Shown here in pieces: positions 7,459-19,111 of a stretch of 48,499 nucleotides of DNA (positions are counted from its first letter, which is position 1; each line of letters begins with the position of its first letter). Under the pieces are notes generated by a model, which was not told where the DNA came from, searched no databases, and saw nothing but the letters and a program-made list of their open reading frames with translations. The DNA lies in assembly GCA_017880805.1 (NCBI GenBank), contig JADGRP010000018.1, positions 1 through 48,499 of the forward strand. Reading direction: 5' to 3'. The translations under genes and the position numbers were made by a program. This stretch comes from Burkholderiales bacterium. GTDB lineage: Bacteria > Pseudomonadota > Gammaproteobacteria > Burkholderiales > Casimicrobiaceae.

Positions 7459-8562
7459 ATGCAATTAAAGCAAATACCAAGAGACGCATTACTCAAGCCT
7501 TTGCAAGCTGTTTCAGGCATTGTCGAGCGCCGACAGACGCTGCCGATACTCGCCAACGTCCTCGTCGAGCAAAAAGACGGACGGCTGTTCATGACCGCAA
7601 CCGATCTCGAAATGCAGATCACCGCGCACAGCGAGCTCGCGGGAAAACAAGATCAATCGGTGACGGTCGCGGCACGCAAGCTGCAGGATCTGTTGAGGGC
7701 GCTTCCCGACGACGCGATCGTGAACGTCGACACGTCGGCAAGCAAGATGACGGTGCGCGCGAATCGCTCGCGCTTTAATCTGCAAACGCTGCCGGCCAGT
7801 GATTATCCGCGCATCAACCTCGCGCAGGAACAGCAGCAGACGATCACGCTGCCACAGCGCGAGTTTCGCGGATTGCTCAAGCTTGCCGAGTTCGCGATGG
7901 CGCAACAGGATATCCGCTATTACCTCAACGGGATGCTACTGGTCGTGGACAAGGGCTCGCTACAGACAGTGGCGACCGACGGCCACCGGCTGTCATATGC
8001 GAGCCTCTCGGTTCCCGGAAGCTACACGCGCCAGGAAGTGATTCTTCCGCGCAAGACCGTGCTGGAGGTTGGCAAGCTTCTTGAAGAAAGCGACGACGAG
8101 CTGACTATTGATCTGCTCGCTAACCAAGTGCGCTTTCGCTTTGCCAACATCGAATTGGTGAGCAAGGTGGTCGACGGAAAATTTCCGGACTACAACCGAG
8201 TCATTCCGACGGGGCACTCGAAGCAGATCGAGCTTTCGCGAACCGAACTGCTGCAAGCGCTGCAGCGCGCTGCCATTCTTTCGAACGAAAAATTTCGCGG
8301 AGTGAGGATAGTCCTGGGTACCGATCAACTGAAGATCATCTGCACCAACAGCGAACAGGAAGAAGCGGAAGAGGAACTCGAGATCGACTACAAGGGAGAA
8401 GCGCTCGACATCGGATTCAACATCACTTATCTGCTGGATGTTTTGCACAACCTCGCAACCGAGCGCGTCCTGCTGGCTTTCGGAGACGCCAATTCCAGCG
8501 CGTTGATCACGATGCCTGATCGAGGCGATTACAAGTACGTCGTGATGCCGATGCGCATCTGA
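7459..8562 (+). CDS. dnaN: DNA polymerase III subunit beta (sliding clamp)
   Basis: A protein of 367 residues (family about 366-370), starting MQLKQIPRDALLKPLQAVSG and ending with the conserved YVVMPMRI. Three homologous clamp domains are discernible. The dimer forms the ring that tethers DNA polymerase III and other clamp-binding proteins to DNA. It lies 213 bp after dnaA; that gap contains a TATAAT hexamer and two inverted repeats, so dnaN may have its own promoter. gyrB follows after 89 bp. Confidence 0.99.
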   Translation: MQLKQIPRDALLKPLQAVSGIVERRQTLPILANVLVEQKDGRLFMTATDLEMQITAHSELAGKQDQSVTVAARKLQDLLRALPDDAIVNVDTSASKMTVRANRSRFNLQTLPASDYPRINLAQEQQQTITLPQREFRGLLKLAEFAMAQQDIRYYLNGMLLVVDKGSLQTVATDGHRLSYASLSVPGSYTRQEVILPRKTVLEVGKLLEESDDELTIDLLANQVRFRFANIELVSKVVDGKFPDYNRVIPTGHSKQIELSRTELLQALQRAAILSNEKFRGVRIVLGTDQLKIICTNSEQEEAEEELEIDYKGEALDIGFNITYLLDVLHNLATERVLLAFGDANSSALITMPDRGDYKYVVMPMRI

Positions 8563-8592
8563 CGAAAAATTGCGTGCAAGCCCAGCCTGTGG

Positions 8593-8611
8593 CGCCGACT
8601 CCAAGTCGGCG
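8593..8611. repeat. Stem-loop in the dnaN-gyrB gap
   Basis: CGCCGACT (8593-8600), loop CCA, AGTCGGCG (8604-8611) gives an 8-bp perfect stem with a 3-nt loop. There is no T-run after it, so it is not a typical intrinsic terminator. It may be an mRNA processing or stability element between dnaN and gyrB. Confidence 0.55.
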
Positions 8612-8633
8612 TCGACGCTTTAGAAGGTCATAA

Positions 8634-11075
<2,442 letters not shown>

Positions 11076-11087
11076 GCCGGAGACGTG

Positions 11088-13214
11088 ATGTTGCGTTGGT
11101 GCCGGATCGGTCTTACTTCCGTACTCGCGCTCGCGGCGGCGTCATTGTTTGCGGCGCCGGCATCGGAATCGACGACACGGCAGTTGATCGTCAAGTTCAA
11201 GGACGACGGGACGACGAGACGAGCGTTGCCGCTGCAAAATCGTCTCGCGTTGCTGGCTGACGACGCAGGCACGACGCTTTCCTATGTACGGCCGATGGCA
11301 CTCGATGCGCACGTTGTTGCGCTCGACCACGCGGTGCCCTTGAACGAAGCGCGAGACATCGCCGCGATGCTTGCGACCAATGCAGATGTTGAATATGCGC
11401 AGGCGGATCGCTGGCTCAAGCCAAGTCTCCTTCCCAACGACGAGTTCATCAACCAGCAGACGTATCTGGCCGACGGCCCTGCCGGAATCAGCGCTTTTGC
11501 CGCCTGGGAGGTTACGACCGGAAGCTCCAACGTCATCGTTGCGGTGGTCGATACCGGTTTCCGGCCGCACACGGGGCTCGCCGGCCGATTTGTTCAGGGA
11601 TACGACTTCGTCTCCGACCCCGCGATTGCGAACGATGGCGACGGACGCGATCCGGACGCCTCCGATCCGGGCGATTGGGTGAGCCAGGCGGACAAGGATG
11701 GTGCGTTGAGGGGCCATGATTGTTCGGTCGCCAACAGCAGTTGGCACGGCACCGCGGTTGCGAGCGTCATCGGCGCCAACGGCAACGATCACATCTGGAC
11801 CGCCGGCATCAATTGGTCGGCGAGGATTCTTCCGGTACGCGTGCTTGGAAAATGCGGCGGAAGTTTTTCGGACATTCTCGACGGTGTCGCGTGGGCGGCT
11901 GGCCTCGCGGTGCCCGGAGTTCCCGACAATACCACGCCGGCGCAGGTGATCAACATGAGCCTCGGCGACGACTCGACGAGTCCCTGCGCGGCGGCCGAAC
12001 AATCGGTGTTCAACGCGGCGCTTGCGCACGGCGTCACACGGGCGATCGTGATTGCTGCGGGAAACCAATCCGACAATGTCGCTAACCACGTTCCCGCGAA
12101 TTGCAGCGGCATCATTTCGGTTGGAGCCACCACTTCGGCCGGGAATCGCACCGCCTACAGCAACTTCGGGCCCACGCTGACCTTGAGCGCACCCGGCGGA
12201 CAGTATCCGCAGTTAGACGGAATCTACACGCTCGCCGACAGCGGCAAGACGACGCCAGCGGGCGATTCAGTGGCGATTTCCAATGGAACGAGTTTTTCCG
12301 CGCCGATGGTTTCCGGTGTCGTGTCGTTGATGCTTGCCGTGGCGCCCAATCTCACCGCGGATCAGGTGCGCGCGCTGCTCATTTCATCGGCAAAGCCGTT
12401 TTCCCCTTTGTCCAATTGCTCGACGAGTCTTTGCGGCGCGGGCATCGTTAACGCGCAAGGCGCAGTTCAGGCGGCGCAAGCCTTGATCGGAGGCGTCAAT
12501 TACACGGATCTCTGGTGGTTCGGGCAGGCCTATAACGGCACCGGCATCAGCATTATCGAGCACCACGACGTCCTTTTCGCGACCTGGTATATCTATGCCG
12601 CCAACGGCGAGGGAAGCTGGTTCGTGATGCCCGGCGGCGCATGGAACGCGACCCATACGCTTTTTTCCGGAGCGATGTATGCGACCGTCGGCGCACCATT
12701 CGACAATTACTCGCCGCCCGCGACCTTGCTTCAGGCGGGAACGCTGTCGTTGCAGTTCTCGGACAAGAGCAACGGGACACTCTCCTATGTGCTGACAACC
12801 GGGCAAAGCGGAGCGATTGCGATGACCCGGCAGCCGTTTGGGGCGGTCGTTGCGCCGACGCACCTCGACTACAGCGATTTGTGGTGGGGCGGGACTGCGC
12901 AGGACGGATGGGGCCTGACGCTCAACCAGCATTACGATACGCTGGTCGCGATCTGGTACACCTACGGACTCGACGGCAAACCTGTCTTCTACTTCATCCC
13001 TAACGGAACCTGGATCAACGGCACGACCATCAGCGGAGCCATCTACGCGACGACGGGCACTCCATTTGGACTGCCTTACAATGCCGTGCAGTTCGGCATC
13101 GGCACGGTCGGCAATGCGACCTTCTCATTCTCTGATGCGAGCCACGCGACGTTCACCTACACCATCGACGGCATCGCTACGCAGAGCAAGGCCGTGGTCC
13201 GCCAGGCTTTCTGA
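11088..13214 (+). CDS. Secreted S8 family serine peptidase with duplicated C-terminal module
   Basis: A protein of 708 residues counted from ATG 11088, chosen because CCGGAGA lies just upstream; the GTG at 11085 is too close to it. A signal peptide (LTSVLALAAASLFAAPA) is followed by an inhibitor-like prodomain to about residue 115. The subtilisin triad is complete: Asp155 in AVVDTG, His220 in SSWHGTAVAS and Ser402 in NGTSFSAPMVSG, with oxyanion Asn326 in AAGN. After about residue 470 come two similar modules (about 472-585 and 594-708), each with DLWW, a following Gly-rich turn, an H-x-D/H-x-Y-D segment, a W-x-Y/T-Y strand and SGA-x-YAT-x-G-x-PF. The substrate is unknown. It begins only 12 bp after gyrB, so co-transcription is possible. 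Confidence 0.93.
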   Translation: MLRWCRIGLTSVLALAAASLFAAPASESTTRQLIVKFKDDGTTRRALPLQNRLALLADDAGTTLSYVRPMALDAHVVALDHAVPLNEARDIAAMLATNADVEYAQADRWLKPSLLPNDEFINQQTYLADGPAGISAFAAWEVTTGSSNVIVAVVDTGFRPHTGLAGRFVQGYDFVSDPAIANDGDGRDPDASDPGDWVSQADKDGALRGHDCSVANSSWHGTAVASVIGANGNDHIWTAGINWSARILPVRVLGKCGGSFSDILDGVAWAAGLAVPGVPDNTTPAQVINMSLGDDSTSPCAAAEQSVFNAALAHGVTRAIVIAAGNQSDNVANHVPANCSGIISVGATTSAGNRTAYSNFGPTLTLSAPGGQYPQLDGIYTLADSGKTTPAGDSVAISNGTSFSAPMVSGVVSLMLAVAPNLTADQVRALLISSAKPFSPLSNCSTSLCGAGIVNAQGAVQAAQALIGGVNYTDLWWFGQAYNGTGISIIEHHDVLFATWYIYAANGEGSWFVMPGGAWNATHTLFSGAMYATVGAPFDNYSPPATLLQAGTLSLQFSDKSNGTLSYVLTTGQSGAIAMTRQPFGAVVAPTHLDYSDLWWGGTAQDGWGLTLNQHYDTLVAIWYTYGLDGKPVFYFIPNGTWINGTTISGAIYATTGTPFGLPYNAVQFGIGTVGNATFSFSDASHATFTYTIDGIATQSKAVVRQAF

Positions 13215-13222
13215 TTACTGGA

Positions 13223-13265
13223 CAAGCGCCGCTAGTGTGCTGAGTCACACTAGGTGTTGCGCTTG
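13223..13265. terminator. Long hairpin between the convergent subtilase and topB genes
   Basis: Inner stem CTAGTGTG (13232-13239) pairs perfectly with CACACTAG (13246-13253) across the 6-nt loop CTGAGT. An outer stem CAAGCGC (13223-13229) pairs with GCGCTTG (13259-13265). The topB stop codon (13250-13252) lies inside the inner stem. There is no T-run on either strand, so if this ends transcription it would do so as a bidirectional, non-canonical element. Confidence 0.55.
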
Positions 13266-16117
13266 CGGATCCTTGCCTTCGGTTTTGCGGCGACTTTCGC
13301 GAGCTTGGTCGATGTTGTCGCCTTCGCGACCTTTCCCGTTGTCGACTTTGCCACCTTCGCCTTGGTCCCGGCTGTCACCTTTGCGACCGCCTTCCCATTT
13401 GTCGCCTTCGGCGTCTTGGCGCCGCGGCTCGTGCTCGCGGATTTGCCTGCCAATTTGCCTGACTTGGCGTCGAGTAGCGCGACCGCGTCCGCCAACGTCA
13501 ATGCGTCCATGCCGTCCTTGTCCGGCAAGGTAGCATTGACGGCGCCATGTCTTACATACGGACCGTAGCGTCCCGCATGCAACTCTACCGGCCGCTTGTC
13601 TTTGGGATGCGCGCCGAGTACCCGTAGCGCCGCGCCGCCGCGCGCACCACGGGCACCGCGCCCCTTGGCGCCGTCCCTGGCCTGAAACTCGAAGCCGATC
13701 TTGCCATCGTCCTGCCTCACCAGGAATGCGGCAAACGGGCGGCGCGTTCGCGAGGAGACGAACTGCAGCAAATCCGTCTTGCCGGTCGCAAGCAGCTTCT
13801 GCATCTGCGCGCGCTCGACGGGGCGCTGCAATATCACCCGTCCGGAACGGAAGTCGCATGTCTTCTCCGGACCGACCGCCTTTTCGCAAACATAGGCGGC
13901 GGGTAGCTCAAAAACCGCATTGCCGCATTTCGGGCAGGGGCCGAGCGATTCCTGGCCGGTGAAATCCGGTGCGACGGCGTCGCTTGCCTCACCCGAGCCG
14001 TCGCCGAAGTCGAATTGAACTTCGTTGGCGTCGTTGAGCTTGAGCTTCGCGGCGAACGGACGCCCCAGCTTGCTTCGGAATCCTTCCAGCGGTCCCACTT
14101 CGCGCTGCGTGAGGAGCGTCTCGGCCTCCGCGACGTCGAACTGGCGGCCAGCAACGATCTTCCAGAAACCAAAATCGCACGACTGACACTGAATCTTCTT
14201 GTAGTTCTCGTGCATTTCTCCGCCGCACTTCGGGCAGCGGGCGCTCAAGGTCGCAAAGTCCCCAGCGATGGTGTCGCTTTCGTAATTCTTCGCCTGACCG
14301 ACGAGGTGCCGGGTCATCTTGACGATTTCGCGCATGAATTGCTCGCGCTTGAGCTTGCCGTGCTCCATCTGCGAAAGCTTGAATTCCCATTCCGCGGTCA
14401 ATTCCGGGGAGAAGAGCTCGGGGATGCCCAGGCCATGCAACAGCGTCATCAACGAGAACGCCTTCGCCGTGGGCTGAAGTTCGCGTCCCTCGCGCAGCAC
14501 GTATTTCTCGAGGATCAGTCCTTCGATGATCTGCGCGCGCGTCGCCGGCGTGCCGAGGCCCTTTTCGCGCATCGCCTCGCGCAGCTCGTCGTCATCGATC
14601 AGCTTTCCAGCGCCTTCCATCGCCGACAGCAGCGTCGCTTCGGTGAAGCGCGCCGGAGGCTTGGTCTGATTGGCGACGACCCGGATTTCCTGGGTCGCGA
14701 CCTTCTCGTTCGCCCTTACGGCGGCAAGCGTCGGATCGGTGTCTGCCTGCGCTTCCTTGCCGTAGACCGTCAGCCAGCCCGGCGAAGTCAGCACCTTGCC
14801 CTCGGTCTTGAATGGTTCGCCGGCGACGCGCGTGATGCGCGTCGTCAACAGATATTCTGCGGGAGGATAGAACACCGCCAGGAATCGCTTGACCACGAGA
14901 TCGTAGAGCTTGGCCTCGAGCTCGTTGAGGTTTTTCGGATGCTGCAGCGTCGGAATGATCGCGAAGTGGTCGGAGATCTTACTGTTGTCGAAGATACGCT
15001 TGTTGGGCTTGACCCATTTTGCCTTCAGCACCTGGCCGGCCAAGACTGAATAAGCGTTCGATTCGCGCAACGACTCAAGCGTTTCCTTGACCGTTGCCAG
15101 ATAATCCTCCGGCAGCGCGCGAGCGTCGGTGCGAGGATAGGTCAGCACCTTGTGCTTCTCGTAAAGCGCCTGCGCGAGCGACAGGGTCGTGCGCGCGGAC
15201 AGGCCGAATCGGCCATTGGCTTCGCGCTGCAGGCTGGTCAGGTCGTAGAGCAGCGGCGACATCTGCGTCGAAGGCTTGGTCTCTTCGGTGACGGTGCCCG
15301 GTTGTCCTTCGCATTTGGCGGCGATTGCGCCGGCGGCCGCTTCGTCCCAGAGCCTTTCAGCGCGGGCATCAGCATCGTCGTCGGATTTCTTGAAGCCCTC
15401 ATCGAACCAGCGGCCGTCGTATTCGCCACTCGCGGCGCGAAACGTCCCGTGCACTTCCCAGTAACCACGGGCGCGAAATGCGCGGATTTTCTCTTCGCGC
15501 TCGACCAGGATGGCAAGCGTCGGTGTCTGAACACGGCCGACCGTCGTCAACTGGAAACCGCCCGACTTCGAATTGAACGCGGTCATGGCCCGTGTGCCGT
15601 TGATGCCGACCAGCCAATCGGATTCAGACCTGCAAACCGCAGCGTCGGCAAGTGGTCGCATCGTCTCGTCCGCGCGCAGGTTGCCGAATGCGTCCCGGAT
15701 GGAGCCCTGAGTCATCGACTGCAGCCACAGACGCTTGATCGGCTTGGCGGTCTTGGCGTACTGCGCGATATTACGGAAGATCAACTCACCTTCCCGGCCC
15801 GCATCGCAGGCGTTGACGAGGGCCGTCACGTCCTTGCGCTTCAACAGCTTCAGCAGCAATCGCAGGCGGGCCTCCGCCTTTTCGATCGGCTTGAGCGCGA
15901 ACTTCGACGGAATTGCGGGCAACTGCGCGAACGTCCACTTGCCGCGCTTGACCTCCTCTTCCTCGGGCATGCCCAGCTCGAGCAGATGGCCAATCGCCGA
16001 CGACAGCACGTAGCGATCGCTTTCGAAGTAGTCGGCGTGTCGTGTAAAGCCGCCCAGTGCACGCGCGATATCGGCGGCAACGGAAGGCTTCTCGGCGATG
16101 ATCAGGCTCTTGGCCAT
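13250..16117 (-). CDS. topB: DNA topoisomerase III with extended C-terminus
   Basis: A type IA topoisomerase of 955 residues counted from ATG 16117 (MAKSLIIAEKPSVAADIARA, the family start). An upstream in-frame TTG at 16183 would add 22 unlikely residues. The TOPRIM domain has DAGREGE (105-111), and the active-site tyrosine is Tyr327 in TYPRTDAR. The family relaxes and decatenates DNA by single-strand passage. Beyond the core are cysteine pairs CPKCGGEM and CPKCGN with partner cysteines (zinc-finger-like), then a TopA-type C-terminal repeat (HAGRYGPYVRHG), and finally a Lys/Ala/Thr-rich tail of about 60 residues. Escherichia coli TopB is about 650 residues, so this is a long form. dprA lies upstream on the same strand. 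Confidence 0.95.
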   Translation of the reverse strand: MAKSLIIAEKPSVAADIARALGGFTRHADYFESDRYVLSSAIGHLLELGMPEEEEVKRGKWTFAQLPAIPSKFALKPIEKAEARLRLLLKLLKRKDVTALVNACDAGREGELIFRNIAQYAKTAKPIKRLWLQSMTQGSIRDAFGNLRADETMRPLADAAVCRSESDWLVGINGTRAMTAFNSKSGGFQLTTVGRVQTPTLAILVEREEKIRAFRARGYWEVHGTFRAASGEYDGRWFDEGFKKSDDDADARAERLWDEAAAGAIAAKCEGQPGTVTEETKPSTQMSPLLYDLTSLQREANGRFGLSARTTLSLAQALYEKHKVLTYPRTDARALPEDYLATVKETLESLRESNAYSVLAGQVLKAKWVKPNKRIFDNSKISDHFAIIPTLQHPKNLNELEAKLYDLVVKRFLAVFYPPAEYLLTTRITRVAGEPFKTEGKVLTSPGWLTVYGKEAQADTDPTLAAVRANEKVATQEIRVVANQTKPPARFTEATLLSAMEGAGKLIDDDELREAMREKGLGTPATRAQIIEGLILEKYVLREGRELQPTAKAFSLMTLLHGLGIPELFSPELTAEWEFKLSQMEHGKLKREQFMREIVKMTRHLVGQAKNYESDTIAGDFATLSARCPKCGGEMHENYKKIQCQSCDFGFWKIVAGRQFDVAEAETLLTQREVGPLEGFRSKLGRPFAAKLKLNDANEVQFDFGDGSGEASDAVAPDFTGQESLGPCPKCGNAVFELPAAYVCEKAVGPEKTCDFRSGRVILQRPVERAQMQKLLATGKTDLLQFVSSRTRRPFAAFLVRQDDGKIGFEFQARDGAKGRGARGARGGAALRVLGAHPKDKRPVELHAGRYGPYVRHGAVNATLPDKDGMDALTLADAVALLDAKSGKLAGKSASTSRGAKTPKATNGKAVAKVTAGTKAKVAKSTTGKVAKATTSTKLAKVAAKPKARIRKRNT

Positions 16118-16216
16118 CGGGTCTTTAGGGGTTCGGCGGGGCAAACGAGGGGCAGATGATAGCAAGGACCGCCTCGAGGACAAGGTACGCTTGGCCGCAG
16201 ATGGGGACGTTTCGTC

Positions 16217-17308
16217 TTAACGCACGCGCTGGAACGCGCCGCCGGGGAGCGGTGTGATGCGACCGGAGAGCTCCAGTTCGACCAGCGCGACGGATACCGC
16301 CCCGGCTCCGAGACCGGTGCGCGCGGTCAGCGCATCGACGCCGGCCGGGTCGTGTCCGAGCGCCTCGAGCACCCGTCCGGCGTCGCCTTGCACATCCGGC
16401 GCAGGTGACTGGGTACCGGAAGTTAACGTGGGCGCCAGCCCGCCGAGCTCCTCCAGCACGTCCTGCGCGGTCTCGACCAACTTGGCGCCGTCCTTGATCA
16501 GACGGTGGCTGCCCTTGGAGAACGGGGAATGAATCGAACCCGGAACAGCAAATACCTCGCGACCCTGCTCCGCGGCGAACCGCGCGGTGATCAGCGACCC
16601 GCTGGCGAGCGTCGCCTCGACGACAAGAACTCCCCGGGAGAGGCCGCTCAATAGACGATTCCGGCGCGGAAAGTTGGCGGGAAAGGGCGGTGTGCCGAGG
16701 GAAAACTCCGACAACAAGCCGCCTTCCGCGGCAAGACGATGGCCAAGGTCGCGGTTTGCCGCCGGATAGATGCGATCCGGGCCGGTCCCGATCACCGCGA
16801 TGCTGCGCCCGGCGCCGCTCAAGCCGCCTCGATGCGCCGCGGTGTCGATTCCCAGGGCAAGCCCGCTGATGATCGTGAATCCTGCGTCGGAGAGCGCGGC
16901 CGCAAACGACTCGGCGTTGTCCATTCCCTGCGCGGTCGCGTTTCGGCTGCCCACGATCGCGATCGATGGCTGATTGAGAAGCTCATGCCGGCCACAATAG
17001 TAAAACGCCGGCGGAGGATCGCTTATCGTCAGTAGCGCGCGCGGATAATCGGCATCGTCCCACGCGACCAGAGCGTGTCCCGGCTCGGCAATCCAGGAGA
17101 GCGTTCGCTTGAGCAGTGAGGGTTCCGGTCCGCGTTCGATCGCCATTGCGATCTCGGTGGGTACGAGCCTGCCCAGACTGGCGCGAGAGGCGCCGCGCAC
17201 TTCTTCGGGTCCGCCGAAGGCCTTGAGCAGGCCCGCCAGAACGCGGGCGGACACGCCCGGCAGAAGCTGTAGCGACGCCCATGCCTCGACGCGGGCGTCG
17301 ATCTCCAT
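16217..17308 (-). CDS. dprA: DNA-processing protein DprA
   Basis: A protein of 363 residues with an N-terminal helix-hairpin-helix-like region and the central DprA Rossmann fold: AIVGSRNAT, SGLALGIDTAAH, then PRRNRLLSGLSRGVLVVEA. The C-terminal 60 residues resemble the winged-helix domain seen in many DprA proteins. DprA binds incoming single-stranded DNA and loads RecA during natural transformation. It lies between the LysM-protein gene (30 bp upstream) and topB on the same strand. In related genomes a small gene, smg (DUF494), is often found between dprA and the topoisomerase gene; it is absent here. Confidence 0.97.
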   Translation of the reverse strand: MEIDARVEAWASLQLLPGVSARVLAGLLKAFGGPEEVRGASRASLGRLVPTEIAMAIERGPEPSLLKRTLSWIAEPGHALVAWDDADYPRALLTISDPPPAFYYCGRHELLNQPSIAIVGSRNATAQGMDNAESFAAALSDAGFTIISGLALGIDTAAHRGGLSGAGRSIAVIGTGPDRIYPAANRDLGHRLAAEGGLLSEFSLGTPPFPANFPRRNRLLSGLSRGVLVVEATLASGSLITARFAAEQGREVFAVPGSIHSPFSKGSHRLIKDGAKLVETAQDVLEELGGLAPTLTSGTQSPAPDVQGDAGRVLEALGHDPAGVDALTARTGLGAGAVSVALVELELSGRITPLPGGAFQRVR

Positions 17309-17338
17309 CGCGTAGCTACGCCGCCGACGCGTTGAGAC

Positions 17339-18466
17339 TCAGGGCTTGCGCACGAGGTCGCCGACGACGACCGGCTCGGCCGCGTTCAGCACCAGCGCGT
17401 AGGCGACTTTGTCGAACGTCCGGAATACGAACAGCAGTCCTGAACGCTCGGGCGGAATGTTGAGGTAGGTTGTCGGCCGCACGATGGTCCGGGTCTGGTC
17501 GACAAACCTGGCAAGGATGTCAGGGCCTTCGTAGGCGCGGGGATCGGCGATGACCGGCGTGGGGTGATAAATCGCCAGTACGTGCCCGACCTCGATACCG
17601 TCGCGCGTTCCCCGATCGACGGTGACGATGAATCCGCGGCCGGCTTCGGCGCTATTGCTCCCAAGGGCGATGATGCGGCCGTCCACGATCTTGTCCGGGG
17701 CGTGAGGCACATAATTCACCAACTCTTCCCGCGGAGCCGGAAGGAGCAGATCGTTGAACAGAATCTCCTCGCGCGCAGTGGTGATCTCCATTCGGGCGAC
17801 CTCGCCGAAGCGATCGACGCGCGCCGTGCCCAGATAGCGCATTTCGTAGCCCAGCGCTTCGTTGCTGTCGAAAGAATGCAGTACCTTGCCCGGGCGATAG
17901 ATGTACCACTGCGTGCCCGATTTCTCGTCGACGTTGATCGCATAGACGAAGTCGCCTACGCCGCGCACGACGCGATTGTCGCGGGCAGCAATGATCTTGG
18001 CCGCGCCAGGAATGCCGTCAGCTTCGGTCACGAGGGGCAGGGACAGGAACGGAGCGAGGTCACCTGGCGGGATGCTGGGAATCGCTTCGGTATCCAGGCT
18101 GTCGACGCGTATGGAGGGCGATAGCCGCACATCTGGCCGCGGGCCGACAGGGCCGCCAGCGCGCTGCGCGAGGGAAAGGCGCCATTCGCCGTTGACCTTG
18201 TCCAGCGCGATGACGTCACCGGGATAGATCAAGTGCGGATTTCTGATCTGATCGCGGTTCATGCGCCAGATTTCGGGCCAGCGCCAGGGCTGCTTCAGAA
18301 ACTTTCCGGAAATGCCCCAAAGCGTGTCGCCTTTTTGCACGGTGTACCGGTCGGGGGGGTTGTCCTGGAGCTGGAGATCCTCCGCGCGGACAGCCGACGC
18401 CGAGAGCAGAAACGGCAACACGCAGGCCGAAAACAGCAGGGGCGCTATGATAGACTTTAGGCGCAT
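17339..18466 (-). CDS. LysM peptidoglycan-binding domain protein, exported
   Basis: A protein of 375 residues from ATG 18466, preceded by GGAGAGG at good spacing. The frame extends upstream, but this start gives a clean signal peptide: MRLKSIIAPLLFSACVLPFL, ending near ASAVRA. A LysM domain follows at about residues 38-90 (YTVQKGDTLWGISGKFL, then NPHLIYPGDVIAL). The remaining 280 residues are a family-specific periplasmic region of unknown role. LysM domains bind peptidoglycan glycan chains. It is divergent from def and upstream of dprA, an arrangement I recognise from other betaproteobacteria. Confidence 0.9.
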   Translation of the reverse strand: MRLKSIIAPLLFSACVLPFLLSASAVRAEDLQLQDNPPDRYTVQKGDTLWGISGKFLKQPWRWPEIWRMNRDQIRNPHLIYPGDVIALDKVNGEWRLSLAQRAGGPVGPRPDVRLSPSIRVDSLDTEAIPSIPPGDLAPFLSLPLVTEADGIPGAAKIIAARDNRVVRGVGDFVYAINVDEKSGTQWYIYRPGKVLHSFDSNEALGYEMRYLGTARVDRFGEVARMEITTAREEILFNDLLLPAPREELVNYVPHAPDKIVDGRIIALGSNSAEAGRGFIVTVDRGTRDGIEVGHVLAIYHPTPVIADPRAYEGPDILARFVDQTRTIVRPTTYLNIPPERSGLLFVFRTFDKVAYALVLNAAEPVVVGDLVRKP

Positions 18467-18508
18467 GAGGCCTCTCCAAGAGACGGCGGCAGGGTAACTT
18501 GCAAACGT

Positions 18509-18537
18509 CCTAAACCGCCGCAAAATAAGGGTTTAGG
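18509..18537. repeat. Inverted repeat in the divergent LysM-def promoter region
   Basis: CCTAAACC (18509-18516) and GGTTTAGG (18530-18537) form a perfect 8-bp inverted repeat with a 13-nt AT-rich spacer. It lies in the 110-bp region between the divergent LysM-protein and def genes, which also has two TTGCAA copies (18499, 18565). An operator is possible; the regulator is unknown. Confidence 0.5.
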
Positions 18538-18576
18538 GGTGATTCTGCATCCCGAGTATGCATTTTGCAAGCATTT

Positions 18577-19077
18577 ATGGTTCTGGACATTCTTGAGTAC
18601 CCCGATTCCCGGCTGAGAAAGATAGCCTCGCCGGTCGCCGCGGTCACCGCCGACATCCGCAAACTGGTCGCCGACATGGCCGAGACCATGTACACCGCGC
18701 CCGGCGTGGGGCTGGCCGCGACCCAGGTCAATGTGCACAAGCGGGTGCTGGTGATCGACGTCAGCGAAGCGCGCAACGACCTGCGGGTTTTCATCAACCC
18801 GGAAATCGTCGCGGCAGAGGGCGAGGCCGAGTGCGAAGAGGGCTGCCTCTCGGTGCCGGGGTATTACGACAAGGTCATCCGGGCGGCCGAAATCACGGTT
18901 CGCGCGCAAAACGAGCACGGAGAGATGTTCGAGCTGTCGACCGACGGCATGCTCGCGGTGTGCATCCAGCACGAGATGGACCATCTGATCGGCAAGGTCT
19001 TCGTCGACTATCTGTCGCCGCTGAAACGCGCTCGCCTTTCGGCGCGACTCCGAAAAAAACAGCGGCTCGCCGGCTGA
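18577..19077 (+). CDS. def: Peptide deformylase
   Basis: A protein of 166 residues from ATG 18577 ([20 protein letters not shown]); an in-frame TTG at 18565 would add four residues. All three family motifs are intact: GVGLAATQ (44-51), EGCLSVPG with metal ligand Cys90, and QHEMDH with His132, catalytic Glu133 and His136. The enzyme removes the formyl group from nascent polypeptides at the ribosome exit. fmt, which makes formyl-Met-tRNA, follows after 83 bp containing a 12-bp tandem repeat. Confidence 0.98.
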   Translation: MVLDILEYPDSRLRKIASPVAAVTADIRKLVADMAETMYTAPGVGLAATQVNVHKRVLVIDVSEARNDLRVFINPEIVAAEGEAECEEGCLSVPGYYDKVIRAAEITVRAQNEHGEMFELSTDGMLAVCIQHEMDHLIGKVFVDYLSPLKRARLSARLRKKQRLAG

Positions 19078-19111
19078 TCTGGGTTCCGGCCTCTGCCGCC
19101 TCGGACCCTTA

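Noticed and set aside
16118-16183. Upstream TTG start adding 22 residues to topB
   Set aside because: The family start MAKSLIIAEKPSVA at ATG 16117 is unambiguous.
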